A stretch of DNA of 64,000 bases from Deinococcus ficus (GCF_003444775.1 NZ_CP021081.1:2096001-2160000); one strand, 5' to 3'; positions 16,611-25,370 are shown, counted from the first letter of the stretch. Numbers and translations: made by a program. Notes: generated by a model not told the origin, from the letters alone.

Positions 16611-17702
16611 TCAGCTCACGGCGCGGCAGGCGCGGTACAGGTCCTTCCAGTCGTCGCGTTTCTTCGCGACGGTCTCCAGGTACTCGCGCCAGATCACGCC
16701 GTCCTGCACGGGGTCCTTGATCACGGCCCCGACCAGGCTCGCGGCGACGTCCTGCGCGCTGAGTTCCCCGCTGCCGAAATGCGCGGCCAGCGACAGGCCG
16801 TGGTTCACCACGCTGATCGCCTCGGCGGTGCTCAGGCTGCCGCTGGGGCTTTTCAGGCGGGTCTTGCCGTCCGCGGTCAGGCCGGAGCGCAGTTCCCGGA
16901 ACACGGTCACGATGCGCCGCACCTCCTCCAGCGCGGGCGGCGCGGCCGGAATCTCCAGCCCGGCGGCCAGCTGCGCCACGCGCTGCGTCACGATGCGCAC
17001 CTCGTCGTCCAGGCTGTCCGGGACCGGCAGCACCACCGTGTTGAATCGGCGTTTCAGGGCGCTGGACAGGTCGTTCACGCCCCGATCGCGGTTGTTCGCG
17101 GTGGCGATCAGGTTGAAGCCCCGCACCGCCTGCACCTCCGTGTTCAGTTCCGGCACCGGCAGCGTCTTTTCCGACAGCACCGTGATCAGCGTGTCCTGCA
17201 CGTCGCTCTGCACGCGGGTCAGTTCTTCCAGGCGCGCGATCTTCCCGGTGCGCATGGCGCGCATCACCGGGCTTTCCACCAGCGCCGCCTCGCTGGGGCC
17301 CTCGGCCAGCAGCCGCGCGTAGTTCCAGCCGTAGCGGATGGCCTCCTCGCCCGTGCCGGCGGTGCCCTGCACCAGCAGGGTGCTGTCCCCGGAAATCGCG
17401 GCCGCGAGGTGCTCGCTCACCCAGCTTTTCGCGGTGCCCGGCACCCCGATCAGCAGCAGCGCCCGGTCGGTCGCCAGGGTCGCCACGGCGATCTCCATCA
17501 GGCGCCGGTCCCCGACGTACTTCGGCGTGACCGGCGTGTCCCCGGCCTGCCCGCCCATCAGGTACGTCAGGACCGCGTGCGGGCTGAGGTTCCAGCGGGG
17601 CGGCCGGGGCCGGTCGTCGTGCGCGGCCAGGGCGGCGAGTTCGTGCGCGTACGCCTGCTCGGCGTGCTGGCGGAGAACGTCGGGGGAAGCGGGGTCGGTC
17701 AC
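16611..17702 (-). CDS. MoxR-family AAA+ ATPase
   Basis: A 363-residue AAA+ protein. Walker A is GVPGTAKS at residues 86-93 and the Walker B region is LEELTRVQSDVQD, where the usual DE is replaced by EE. Sensor 1 is IATANNRDRG, and SALKRRFNTV supplies an arginine-finger region. It starts with GTG at 17702, overlapping the DUF5691 stop (GTGA). MoxR ATPases work with VWA proteins as assembly or activation chaperones. The likely VWA partner is the protein at 6929-8113, whose gene is now 8 kb away. It is the last gene of the SWIM-DUF5691-MoxR half-operon. Confidence 0.88.
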   Translation of the reverse strand: MTDPASPDVLRQHAEQAYAHELAALAAHDDRPRPPRWNLSPHAVLTYLMGGQAGDTPVTPKYVGDRRLMEIAVATLATDRALLLIGVPGTAKSWVSEHLAAAISGDSTLLVQGTAGTGEEAIRYGWNYARLLAEGPSEAALVESPVMRAMRTGKIARLEELTRVQSDVQDTLITVLSEKTLPVPELNTEVQAVRGFNLIATANNRDRGVNDLSSALKRRFNTVVLPVPDSLDDEVRIVTQRVAQLAAGLEIPAAPPALEEVRRIVTVFRELRSGLTADGKTRLKSPSGSLSTAEAISVVNHGLSLAAHFGSGELSAQDVAASLVGAVIKDPVQDGVIWREYLETVAKKRDDWKDLYRACRAVS

Positions 17703-19147
17703 GGTCGGGCTCCTTCGGTGGGGTGAAAGTCCTGCATCAGGCGGGCGCGGGTGTGGAGGGCCGAGGTGAGGTCGTCCCACATGCTCCGCGCGAACGCGGT
17801 GGCGTCCTCGGGCAGCGGGGCGGGGGGCGGGCCCAGCGGGTCGGCGCGCACGAGCAGCAGGGCGTGCAGGTCCCGCCAGGGCGCCGGCCAGGCGTAGGGG
17901 TACTCCACGCGGCGCAGGGACGCCGCGAGCCGCGGCAGCAGCGCGCCGGTCAGGTCGGCGGGCCAGGGGGCGGGCAGGTCGGGCAGCAGGGCGTGCAGGA
18001 GGTCGGTGTCGTGCGCGTGCAGGGCGTCCCGCGCCGCCTGAAGGGGATCGGTGGCGGCGAGGCGCCGCAGGGGCAGGGTGTCCTTCAGGTGGGGCACCAG
18101 GGCCTGCGCCAGCGCCGGGTGCGGCACGGCGAGCGCGGCGCGGCGCAGTTCCTCGTGCGCGTCCAGGTCCCCGGCCAGGGCGACCAGGGCGGGCGGGTCG
18201 AGGTGCAGGGCGCCCAGCAGCACGTCCGGGTGGGTGTGCGCGAGCACGTGCCACAGGAAGCCCTTGGCGGTGAGACCGGTCTCGAACCCGTCGCGTTTCA
18301 GGTCCGGGTCGGGTGGCGCGGGCAGGCGCAGGGCGGGCCGGCCGGGCACCGAGCCGTCCAGCGCGTGCGTGGCGCGGCGGGCCATGCGGGCGTTGAAGGC
18401 GCTGCCTGGAAGGCGTTGCAGCGCCCGGCGGGCGAGCGCCTGCACGTCCGCGCTGCGGTCGGGGAGGGCCGCGTCCAGCAGGGGTTCCAGGGCTGCGTCG
18501 GCCGGCGTGAGGGTGTCGTGCACGGCCTGCAGCAGGCGCCGGCGGACCGCGGCGCGCTCCGCGGTGAAGTGGTCGCGCAGCAGCGCCGCGGCCTGATCCG
18601 GCTCGGCGGCCCGCAGCGCGCGGAACAGGGCGTCCTTCTCGGCGTCGGTGGCGTCCAGCCACGCGTCCGGGTCGAAGGGGCGGGGCGTGAAGCGCCAGTC
18701 CGGGTGGAAGGCCGCCAGCCACGCACCTCTTTCCCCGAGCACGGGGGCGAGCAGGTCGCGCAGGTCCATGCGCTGCCGGGCGGCGTCCAGCAGGTCCGGC
18801 AGGACCTCCGGCGGGACGCGGCAGCCGGCGCGGGCGCACAGGGTCAGCCATTCGGGCAGCAGGGGCGTGTCCAGCAGCAGCGGCAGGTGCCGCGCGGCGC
18901 GGGCGGGCGCCTCGGGGCGGCTCTCAGCGGGGGCCGGGGCGGGCAGCGGACCGGGGGCGGCCGGGGCCGCGCGGCCCGCCACGGCAGCCAGTCCGGTCAG
19001 GCCGGCGCGGGCCAGCAGGGTGCCTTCCGGGTCGCGGCCGGTCACGCGGTTCAGGGCGTCCGCGAGGGGCGTGCCGGCGTGGGCCGGCGGGGTGGTGCGG
19101 GCGGTGCCGACCAGGGCGGCGGCCAGCAGGGCCTGGGCGTCCGTCAT
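17699..19147 (-). CDS. DUF5691 family protein
   Basis: The 482-residue protein is Ala/Leu-rich and helical (HEAT-like appearance) and starts MTDAQALLAAALVGTART, a pattern I associate with DUF5691. It lies between a SWIM zinc-finger gene and a MoxR ATPase gene, with 4-base overlaps on both sides. This exact order is the usual context for the family. The function is unknown; by context it may be an adaptor or client-binding scaffold for the MoxR machine. The identification rests on N-terminus plus context. Confidence 0.75.
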   Translation of the reverse strand: MTDAQALLAAALVGTARTTPPAHAGTPLADALNRVTGRDPEGTLLARAGLTGLAAVAGRAAPAAPGPLPAPAPAESRPEAPARAARHLPLLLDTPLLPEWLTLCARAGCRVPPEVLPDLLDAARQRMDLRDLLAPVLGERGAWLAAFHPDWRFTPRPFDPDAWLDATDAEKDALFRALRAAEPDQAAALLRDHFTAERAAVRRRLLQAVHDTLTPADAALEPLLDAALPDRSADVQALARRALQRLPGSAFNARMARRATHALDGSVPGRPALRLPAPPDPDLKRDGFETGLTAKGFLWHVLAHTHPDVLLGALHLDPPALVALAGDLDAHEELRRAALAVPHPALAQALVPHLKDTLPLRRLAATDPLQAARDALHAHDTDLLHALLPDLPAPWPADLTGALLPRLAASLRRVEYPYAWPAPWRDLHALLLVRADPLGPPPAPLPEDATAFARSMWDDLTSALHTRARLMQDFHPTEGARP

Positions 19148-20487
19148 GGGCGGGCCTCCGCGCGCACGGAGGTCACGCGGCCCGGCGTGAGATGGCCCGG
19201 CGCCAGGTGGCTCAGGGGCGTGAAGGTGTGCCCGGTCCACTCGCCGTACAGCGTGAGGGGCGCGCCGCCGCTCACGGCCATCAGGGTCAGCTGGGCCCGT
19301 TCGCTGCCGCCCAGCGGCAGGGCGTGTCCGGCATCGTCCACGGCGTGCCAGGGCTCGCCGGGCAGCAGCCGCACCGGGCCCAGGGCGTAGGCGGCGCGCT
19401 CCAGCCAGGGGTTGCGGCCCAGCAGGGTGGCGTGGCGGTCCAGCAGGGCGTCCACGCTCAGGCCGGCCGGGAGGGCCTCGGCGGGGCGATACTCGGTGGC
19501 CTCGCCGCGCAGCACCGCCCGCTGCGGGGTGGCGGAGGGCGCGAACACGAGCTCCGCCTGCACGCTCTGCCCGGTGGGCAGGCCGGGCGGGAGGGGCCGG
19601 CCCCCGGCGGCGAAGTCCAGCAGCAGGGCGGTGTGGCCGGCGCGCTCCAGCCAGGTGCGGCGGGTGGTGAGGTGGTCTTCCTGGCTGGTGCTCTGGCCCA
19701 GCACGGTCCAGCGGCCGCTGACGCCGGGTTCCGCCTGAAGACCCGCCTGGTCCAGCGGGAAGCCCAGGGCGGCGCGCAGGTCCGCGAGTTCGGGCGGGGT
19801 GAGGCCGGCGCGGTGGGTCCAGCCCTCGCACAGCAGGGCCAGCCAGCCCAGGTGGGCAAGGAGCGCGGCGGGGTCGCCCAGCAGTTCCGGGATGCGGCGC
19901 ACGTGGCGGGCGGCGCCGGGCGCCTGGGCGTCCACGAGGCGGGCGGCCTGGGTGTCCCAGTCGCTGTAGGGGCGGGCGCTGGCGTGGGCCAGGCCGTCCC
20001 GGACGAGGTCTTTCAGGAACACGTGCAGGGCGGCGAGGCCGCTCTCGACCTTGCGTTCGCGGGCGGCGCGGCGCCGGGCCTGCGCGGCGGGGTCGGGGGC
20101 CGGGGTGGGGGCCGTCCCGGCCGGGTCGGGGGTGCCGGCGGCCTTCTCGGCGCGGGTCTGCCGGCCGGCCAGCCAGGTCTGGAGGCTTTCGGGGGCGGCG
20201 GCCGTGCCGAAGTCGCCGGGGTGCGCGGCGTGCAGGAGCATCAGGGCGAGGCCGTGCTTGCAGGGGAATTTGCGGCTGGGGCAGCTGCAGCGGCTGACGG
20301 GGCCGCTGGGGTCCACGCCCGTCAGGTAGGGGTCCTTGCCGCTGCCCTGGCACTCGCCCCAGAGCAGGCCGCCGGCGTGGTTGAGGTGCTGCCATTTGAC
20401 CGGGGTGGCGAGTTTGCGGGCGCTGGCGGCGCTGCCCGGGTCGGGGGCGAGGGCGAGGATGGTGTCGGGGGTCAGGGTGGGGGTCAT
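19144..20487 (-). CDS. SWIM zinc-finger protein
   Basis: A protein of about 447 residues with a SWIM zinc finger near residues 65-80. The pattern CSCPSRKFPCKHGLAL gives the C-x-C-xn-C-x-H ligands. The rest is an Ala/Arg-rich helical segment and a beta-rich C-terminal half. I chose the ATG at 20487 because the promoter -10 box is at 20532-20537; a GTG at 20511 in the same frame lies inside the operator/transcription-start zone. It is first in the operon with DUF5691 and MoxR genes. SWIM proteins bind nucleic acid or protein; the target is unknown here. Confidence 0.82.
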   Translation of the reverse strand: MTPTLTPDTILALAPDPGSAASARKLATPVKWQHLNHAGGLLWGECQGSGKDPYLTGVDPSGPVSRCSCPSRKFPCKHGLALMLLHAAHPGDFGTAAAPESLQTWLAGRQTRAEKAAGTPDPAGTAPTPAPDPAAQARRRAARERKVESGLAALHVFLKDLVRDGLAHASARPYSDWDTQAARLVDAQAPGAARHVRRIPELLGDPAALLAHLGWLALLCEGWTHRAGLTPPELADLRAALGFPLDQAGLQAEPGVSGRWTVLGQSTSQEDHLTTRRTWLERAGHTALLLDFAAGGRPLPPGLPTGQSVQAELVFAPSATPQRAVLRGEATEYRPAEALPAGLSVDALLDRHATLLGRNPWLERAAYALGPVRLLPGEPWHAVDDAGHALPLGGSERAQLTLMAVSGGAPLTLYGEWTGHTFTPLSHLAPGHLTPGRVTSVRAEARP

Positions 20488-20512
20488 GGTGGAGTGGGGA
20501 AGCGCGGCCACG

Positions 20513-20560
20513 CAATTACGTTATGAGCGTAATTGTAGGGGAGGCACCTTGAATGCGCAA
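20513..20560 (-). promoter_or_regulatory. Promoter with RDRM-like operator, SWIM-DUF5691-MoxR
   Basis: On the minus strand TTGCGC (20555-20560), a 17-base spacer and TACAAT (20532-20537) form a good promoter. The palindrome CAATTACG-N7-CGTAATTG (20513-20535) overlaps the -10 box and start site. The inner 17 bases, TTACGTTATGAGCGTAA, match the site upstream of DUF5682 at 14 of 17 positions. A repressor bound here would block RNA polymerase. Confidence 0.7.
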
Positions 20561-20622
20561 GCCCCGCTCTACAGGGCAGGGGGCACGCCCCACCGGACGC
20601 GCCCCCGCCCGCTCCCGACGCC

Positions 20623-21186
20623 TTACTTGATCACGATCTCCTTTTCCCAGCGCATGCTCTTGGCGTGGGCCTTGTTCGTCTTCTCGCCCGGGCCGACCGC
20701 CATCAGCAGTTTCGCGCCCTTCCCGGCCGTGAGCACCGCGTCCTGCTTGTCGCCGGTGTTCAGCTTGCGGCTGAACTCCACCGTGAAGGTGTCCCCGCTG
20801 ATCTTCCCGGCCTTCGCGGCGATGTTGTCCTTGCCGCCTTCCTCGGTGTCCAGTTTCGGCGCGCCAGTCTTCTTGACCTGCACCATGTCCATAGCATTCA
20901 GCTTCCCGTCTTCCATCACGAACATGTACATGTCCGCGCCGGTCTTCTTCTCCCCGCTGGGGTCCAGGCCGATGCCGATCCAGCCGTCCGTCCTGGCGCT
21001 CACGCCGAAGTAGATGGTGTCGCCCACCACGCGCCAGCTCACGCTCATGCCCTTCTCGGGTTCCTTGAAGGTGCTGCTGTACTCCCCGGCGCCGATCACG
21101 CCGTCCACCTTCGGGGCGGCCTGCGCCAGCGCGGCGGTGGCGGTCAGGGCGGCGGCGGTCAGGGCCAGTTTCACGGGGGTGTTCAT
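20623..21186 (-). CDS. Secreted DOMON-domain protein
   Basis: The 187-residue protein has a signal peptide (MNTPVKLALTAAALTATAALAQA, cleavage near residue 24). A beta-rich DOMON-type domain follows (GVIGAGEYSSTF, VSWRVVGDTIYFGVSARTDG, WIGIGLDPSG). DOMON domains bind haem or sugars at the cell surface or in the periplasm. There is no CxxCH motif, but a Met/Lys pair could act in haem binding. An AGGT ribosome site precedes the ATG. It is the last gene of a three-gene operon with two related membrane proteins, suggesting a small membrane electron-transfer or haem-sensing unit (inference). Confidence 0.82.
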   Translation of the reverse strand: MNTPVKLALTAAALTATAALAQAAPKVDGVIGAGEYSSTFKEPEKGMSVSWRVVGDTIYFGVSARTDGWIGIGLDPSGEKKTGADMYMFVMEDGKLNAMDMVQVKKTGAPKLDTEEGGKDNIAAKAGKISGDTFTVEFSRKLNTGDKQDAVLTAGKGAKLLMAVGPGEKTNKAHAKSMRWEKEIVIK

Positions 21187-21194
21187 ACGTGACC

Positions 21195-21743
21195 TCACTT
21201 CTGGGTGTCCAGGTCGGACAGCGGATGGGCGGAGTCGGCAGCGGACAGGCCGGCGGGGTCCAGGGCGGGCAGCAGGCTGCACAGCAGCCCCGTGAACCCG
21301 ATGTGCGCGAACGCGGCGGCGGCCAGCACCGGGCGGGTGCCCTCGAAGGCGTCTTTCAGGCCCTGCGCGGTCCAGCTGACGTCGCCCTCGAAGTTGAAGA
21401 CCAGGTGGAAGGTCGCCCCGGCCAGCCCGGTGACCATGTTCAGCACGCTGAACACCACGAACAGGGTCCGGACCGGCGCGCTGCGCGGGAAGAACAGGAA
21501 CAGCACGGTCAGCAGGGCGCTGGGCAGCGCGACCAGGAACGGAATCCGGGACTGCCAGGAGTCCAGCCAGTGCCCCAGCACCCACAGGTCGAAGGGATAG
21601 AACAGGAAGCCCAGCAGCATCAGGCCCAGGAAGACGCTGCGCAGGAAGTTCGAGACGTGCGCCGCCTCGGCGGGCGCGTTCAGCGTGAAGCGCGCCTGGG
21701 GGGCCGCCGTGCGGGCGGCGGGGTCGTGCGTGATGCGGGTCAT
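21195..21743 (-). CDS. Integral membrane protein, paralogue A
   Basis: The 182-residue protein has four predicted membrane helices. It shares a distinctive pattern with the next protein upstream: HWLDS after helix 1-2, then TGLAGATFHLVFNFEG, EGTRPVLAA and HIGFTGLLC. The conserved His residues in membrane segments could be haem or metal ligands. It is encoded between the paralogue and the DOMON gene with 8-10-base gaps, so the three are one operon. I do not recognise a named family. Confidence 0.78.
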   Translation of the reverse strand: MTRITHDPAARTAAPQARFTLNAPAEAAHVSNFLRSVFLGLMLLGFLFYPFDLWVLGHWLDSWQSRIPFLVALPSALLTVLFLFFPRSAPVRTLFVVFSVLNMVTGLAGATFHLVFNFEGDVSWTAQGLKDAFEGTRPVLAAAAFAHIGFTGLLCSLLPALDPAGLSAADSAHPLSDLDTQK

Positions 21744-21753
21744 GGGCCCTCCC

Positions 21754-22191
21754 TCACTTCGCCCGGTACAGGCACAGCAGCCCGGTCAGGCCGATGTGCG
21801 TGAAGGCCAGCGGCGCCAGCACGGGGCGAGTGCCTTCCAGCGCCTCGGTGGTCGCCTGGAACGCCCAGTCCACCTCGCCCTCGAAGTTGAAGAACAGGTG
21901 GTAGAAGGTGCCGGCCAGGCCGGTCACGGTCATGACCACCATGACCGCCAGGAACGCCGTGCGCACCCAGCCGGTGCGGCGGCCCAGCAGCACCAGGCCG
22001 GTCAGGATGAAGGTCAGCAGCAGCGCCAGGTACGGCCACCTGCTGCTGGGGCTGTCCAGCCAGTGACCCAGCAGGCTGATTTCCAGCATGTACAGCGGCG
22101 CGGCGATGAAGTTGAACAGCAGGAAGGCGGTGCGCACGCCCTCCAGCCGCTTCTGAAGGTCCGTCGGAGCTTGTCGGAACGCCTGAATCAT
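21754..22191 (-). CDS. Integral membrane protein, paralogue B
   Basis: The protein has about 145 residues and four membrane helices. It shares HWLDS, TGLAGTFYHLFFNFEG, EGTRPVLAP and HIGLTGLLC with the downstream gene product, so the two arose by tandem duplication. The start is ATG 22191; a GTG two codons upstream (22197) is possible. It is first in the DOMON operon. Confidence 0.78.
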   Translation of the reverse strand: MIQAFRQAPTDLQKRLEGVRTAFLLFNFIAAPLYMLEISLLGHWLDSPSSRWPYLALLLTFILTGLVLLGRRTGWVRTAFLAVMVVMTVTGLAGTFYHLFFNFEGEVDWAFQATTEALEGTRPVLAPLAFTHIGLTGLLCLYRAK

Positions 22192-22492
22192 GAACACCGT
22201 CCAGGGGGCAGATCAGGAAGGGAGGGCCAGGGCCGGCTCAGCGCACTACGGCCCCGACCTCTGCGCGCAGGCTCGGCAGCGGGGAAACGCGGAATTGAGT
22301 CTCATAGGGGCGACTCCTGTGGAGTGTCTCGACGTTAATTTGACGTCTAAAGCAGCGCTGACCGTGTTGTATAGCCCCCTTTCGCGCGCCTCAAGTACAA
22401 CCGTACCGGCGCTCACCTTCCGCGGGCCGCCCCCAAACGGAGGGGGTGCCGCCCCGCACCCCGGCGAAGCGGCACCCCGGTCCGGACGCGCC
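22192..22492. other. Intergenic region upstream of DOMON operon
   Basis: No convincing gene in 301 bases. A small palindrome, GACGTTAATTTGACGTC (22331-22347), lies about 140 bases upstream of the membrane-protein start and may be an operator. The carboxypeptidase gene ends at 22493, so this segment also holds its 3' end; no clear terminator is seen. Confidence 0.4.
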
Positions 22493-23995
22493 CTAGCCCA
22501 GCAGCGCCCCGTACTTCCCGCGCAGGTACGCCAGGTACGGCTCCACGTTCATGGGCTGCCCGGTGGCCTGCACCACCATCTCCGCCGGGCGCAGCATCCG
22601 CCCGTGCCGGTACACGTTCTCCCGCATCCAGCCCAGCAGGCGGCTGAAGTCCCGCCGCGCGAAATCGCCCTTCAGGCCCGGGTTCGCCGCCTCGGCCGCC
22701 GCGAAGAACTGCGCGCTCAGCACGTTCCCCAGCGTGTACCCCTGGAACGCCCCCCCTGGGCCGCCCGCGAACCAGTGCACGTCCTGCAGCACGCCGTCCA
22801 CGTCACTGGGGGCGCGCTGCCCCAGGTTCGACTCGTACGCCGCGTGCCACGCGTCCGCGAGGTCGGCGACCGCCAGCCGGCCCGACAGCAGGTCCCGTTC
22901 CAGGCCGTAGCGGGTGATGACGTGCAGGTTGTACGTGAGTTCGTCGGCGTCCACGCGGATCAGGCTGCGGGACACCACGTTGCTCGCGCGGTACATCTCC
23001 TCTTCGGTCACATCGCCCAGCGCGTCCGGGAAGGTGTCCCGCAGGTCCCCGAAGTACGCTGCCCAGAATTCTCTGCTGCGGCCCACGAGGTTCTCCCACA
23101 TGCGGCTGCTGCTCTCGTGCACCCCGGCGCTCACGCCCCCGCCCAGCGGCGTGCCCAGGAAGTCCTCCCGGACGTTCTGCTCGTACAGGGCGTGCCCGGC
23201 CTCGTGCAGCGTGCTGTACAGCGCGTCGATGGGGTCGTGTTCCTTCACGCGGGTGGTGATGCGGGTGTCCCGTTCGCCCAGCCGGGTCATGAACGGGTGG
23301 TGCGTGAGGTCCTGGCGGCCCTGGGCGAAGTCGTACCCGTACTGCCGGATCACGTCTTCCCCGAAGCGCAGCTGCGCCTGGGCCGGGTAGTGGCGGTTCA
23401 GGAAGTCCGTGCGGGGCGGGCCGGCGGCGATCACCGAGTCCGCCAGCGGCACCAGCGCGGCGCGCAGCTCGCCGAACACGGCGTCCACCTGCGCGGCCGT
23501 CATGCCCTCGTCGCTCTGGTCCACGAAGTAGTCCATGGGGTCGGCGAACTCCGGGAAGTACCCGGCGGCCTGCACGTTCAGGTCCAGGGACTTTTCCAGG
23601 TACGGAATCATGCGCGCGAAGTCGTTGCCGGGCCGGGCCTGCGTCCAGGCGCTGTACGACTCGCCGAAGTGCCGGCTGCGTGCCTGCACGAACGCCGACG
23701 GGAAGCGCGTGGCCCGCTCGAAGTCCTTGCGGGCCACCTCGACCATCCGCGCCTGCTCCGGCGAGAGGTCCGTGCGGGCGGCGGCCGCGTCCAGCAGGCG
23801 GCCGTACGCGTCGTCGGTGGCGCGGGCGTGGCGGATGCCGGACAGCAGGGCCTTCTGCCGCGCCCGGCCACCCGCGGCCGCGGGCGGCAGGTACGTGCTC
23901 TGGTCCCAGTTCAGCAGCGCCAGGGTGCCGTTCAGGTCCGCGAGGTCCTGCCAGCGAGAGGTCAGGTCCGCCCACACCGCGTCGGTTGTCGTCAT
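22493..23995 (-). CDS. Carboxypeptidase Taq (M32 family)
   Basis: A 500-residue zinc metallocarboxypeptidase of family M32. The HExxH-type motif is HEAGH in LYSTLHEAGHALYEQN (about residue 265), with the third-ligand Glu in GVHESSSRMWENLVGRS. The family signature segments NWDQSTYLPP (N-terminus) and DELTYNLHVITRYGLE are present, and the length is normal. It removes C-terminal residues from peptides in the cytoplasm. The ATG at 23995 was chosen because family members start just before the NWDQ segment. It is monocistronic and divergent from the KptA gene. Confidence 0.93.
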   Translation of the reverse strand: MTTTDAVWADLTSRWQDLADLNGTLALLNWDQSTYLPPAAAGGRARQKALLSGIRHARATDDAYGRLLDAAAARTDLSPEQARMVEVARKDFERATRFPSAFVQARSRHFGESYSAWTQARPGNDFARMIPYLEKSLDLNVQAAGYFPEFADPMDYFVDQSDEGMTAAQVDAVFGELRAALVPLADSVIAAGPPRTDFLNRHYPAQAQLRFGEDVIRQYGYDFAQGRQDLTHHPFMTRLGERDTRITTRVKEHDPIDALYSTLHEAGHALYEQNVREDFLGTPLGGGVSAGVHESSSRMWENLVGRSREFWAAYFGDLRDTFPDALGDVTEEEMYRASNVVSRSLIRVDADELTYNLHVITRYGLERDLLSGRLAVADLADAWHAAYESNLGQRAPSDVDGVLQDVHWFAGGPGGAFQGYTLGNVLSAQFFAAAEAANPGLKGDFARRDFSRLLGWMRENVYRHGRMLRPAEMVVQATGQPMNVEPYLAYLRGKYGALLG

Positions 23996-24106
23996 GCGCC
24001 CCAGGCTAGCGTGCCGCCCCCGCGCCTGCCGTGCGCCATCTGGCGGGTCGGGGCGCCCCGCAAAGCGCCGACGCGCCGCCCGGCTGTTGCCCGCCATGCT
24101 GAAGGC

Positions 24107-24628
24107 ATGAACGACACGCAGCTTTCCAAGCGCCTCGCGTACCTGCTGCGGCACGCCCCGCACGAGGCCGGCCTGACCCTGGAACCCGGCGGGTGGGTGC
24201 CGCTCGCGCCCGTGCTCGCGCACCTGCGGGTCCGGCGGGAGGACGTCGAGCGGGTGGTCGCCAGCAGTGACAAGGGGCGCTTCGCGCTGCAGGGCGAGCG
24301 CATCCGTGCGAACCAGGGGCACAGCGTGCCCGTGGACCTGCACCTCGCGCCGCTGGCGCCGCCCGCCACGCTGTACCACGGCACGCACCCCGGCGCCCTG
24401 GACGCCATCCGCGCCGGGGGCCTGCGCCCCATGAACCGCCACCACGTGCATCTGTCCGCCGACCCGGCCACCGCCCGCACGGTGGGCGCGCGGCGCGGCC
24501 CCCCCGTGATCCTGACCGTGGACGCCGCCGGCCTGCACGCCGCCGGGCACGCCTTCTACCGCTCGGAGAACGGCGTGTGGCTTACGGCGCACGTGCCGCC
24601 CGCGTTCCTGCACTTCCCGGTAGCCTGA
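24107..24628 (+). CDS. kptA: RNA 2'-phosphotransferase (Tpt1/KptA)
   Basis: This 173-residue protein has all the KptA/Tpt1 landmarks: N-terminal SKRLAYLLRHAP, the SSDKGRFAL segment, IRANQGHS, LYHGTHPGALDAI, the HVHLS motif and GVWLTAHVPP. The conserved Arg-His-Arg-Arg set appears intact. The enzyme moves an RNA 2'-phosphate to NAD+, making ADP-ribose 1'',2''-cyclic phosphate. Bacteria generally lack the yeast-type tRNA splicing that creates such phosphates, so its substrate is open. It is followed by a Sir2-type gene after only 4 bases. Confidence 0.93.
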   Translation: MNDTQLSKRLAYLLRHAPHEAGLTLEPGGWVPLAPVLAHLRVRREDVERVVASSDKGRFALQGERIRANQGHSVPVDLHLAPLAPPATLYHGTHPGALDAIRAGGLRPMNRHHVHLSADPATARTVGARRGPPVILTVDAAGLHAAGHAFYRSENGVWLTAHVPPAFLHFPVA

Positions 24629-24632
24629 AGGC

Positions 24633-25370
24633 ATGAACCTCACCGCGGCCCGCACTGCCCTGAACACCGCCCGGCGCGTCGCCGTGCTGACCGGCGCGGG
24701 CGTGAGCGCCGAGAGCGGCATCCCCACATTCCGGGACGCGCAGACTGGCCACTGGGCGCGCTTCCGGCCCGAGGACCTCGCCAGTCCCGGCGCGTATCGC
24801 CGCGACCCGGACACCGTGTGGGAGTGGTACGCCGGCCGCTACCGCGACGTGCTGCGCGCCCACCCGAACCCGGCGCACCACCACCTCGCGCAGCTGGAGC
24901 GGCAGAAGGGCGCGGGCTTCTTCCTGGCGACGCAGAACGTGGACGGCCTGCACGCCCGCGCCGGCAGCGGCACGCACGGCGGGCAGCTCGTGGAACTGCA
25001 CGGGAACCTGATCAGCGCCCGGGACGAGGTGACCGGCGAGACTTTTCCCCTGCCCCACCCGGATGCGCTGATCACGCCGCCCGTCTCCCCGCGCGGACAC
25101 CGCATGCGCCCGAACGTCGTGTGGTTCAGCGAGTTCCTGCCGGAAGACGCCCTGGAAGCCGCGCAGGCCGCCTTCGCGGAGGCGGACGTGGCGCTGGTGG
25201 TCGGCACCAGCGGCGTGGTGTACCCGGCCGCCGGCCTCGCCCTGGAGACGCTGCGGCAGGGCGGCGTGGTCATCGAGGTGAACCCGGAGGCCACGGAACT
25301 GACCGAGCGGATGACCTTCAGCCTGCGTGACACCGCCTCACGCGGGCTGGCCGCCCTGCTGGGCGGCTAG
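24633..25370 (+). CDS. Sir2-family NAD-dependent protein, no zinc cysteines
   Basis: The 245-residue sirtuin-like protein has the NAD-binding motifs GAGVSAESGIPTFRD (residues 21-35), TQNVDGLH (about 105) and catalytic LVELHGN. It also has GTSGVVYPAAGLA and VIEVNPE. The four zinc-ribbon cysteines that normally follow the catalytic His are absent; the segment reads LISARDEVTGETF. The family includes sirtuin deacylases, but zincless members may have other acyl preference or ADP-ribosyl activity. A TAGCCT box 6 bases before the ATG could give a leaderless mRNA. The 3' end overlaps the convergent Nudix gene by 33 bases. Confidence 0.88.
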   Translation: MNLTAARTALNTARRVAVLTGAGVSAESGIPTFRDAQTGHWARFRPEDLASPGAYRRDPDTVWEWYAGRYRDVLRAHPNPAHHHLAQLERQKGAGFFLATQNVDGLHARAGSGTHGGQLVELHGNLISARDEVTGETFPLPHPDALITPPVSPRGHRMRPNVVWFSEFLPEDALEAAQAAFAEADVALVVGTSGVVYPAAGLALETLRQGGVVIEVNPEATELTERMTFSLRDTASRGLAALLGG

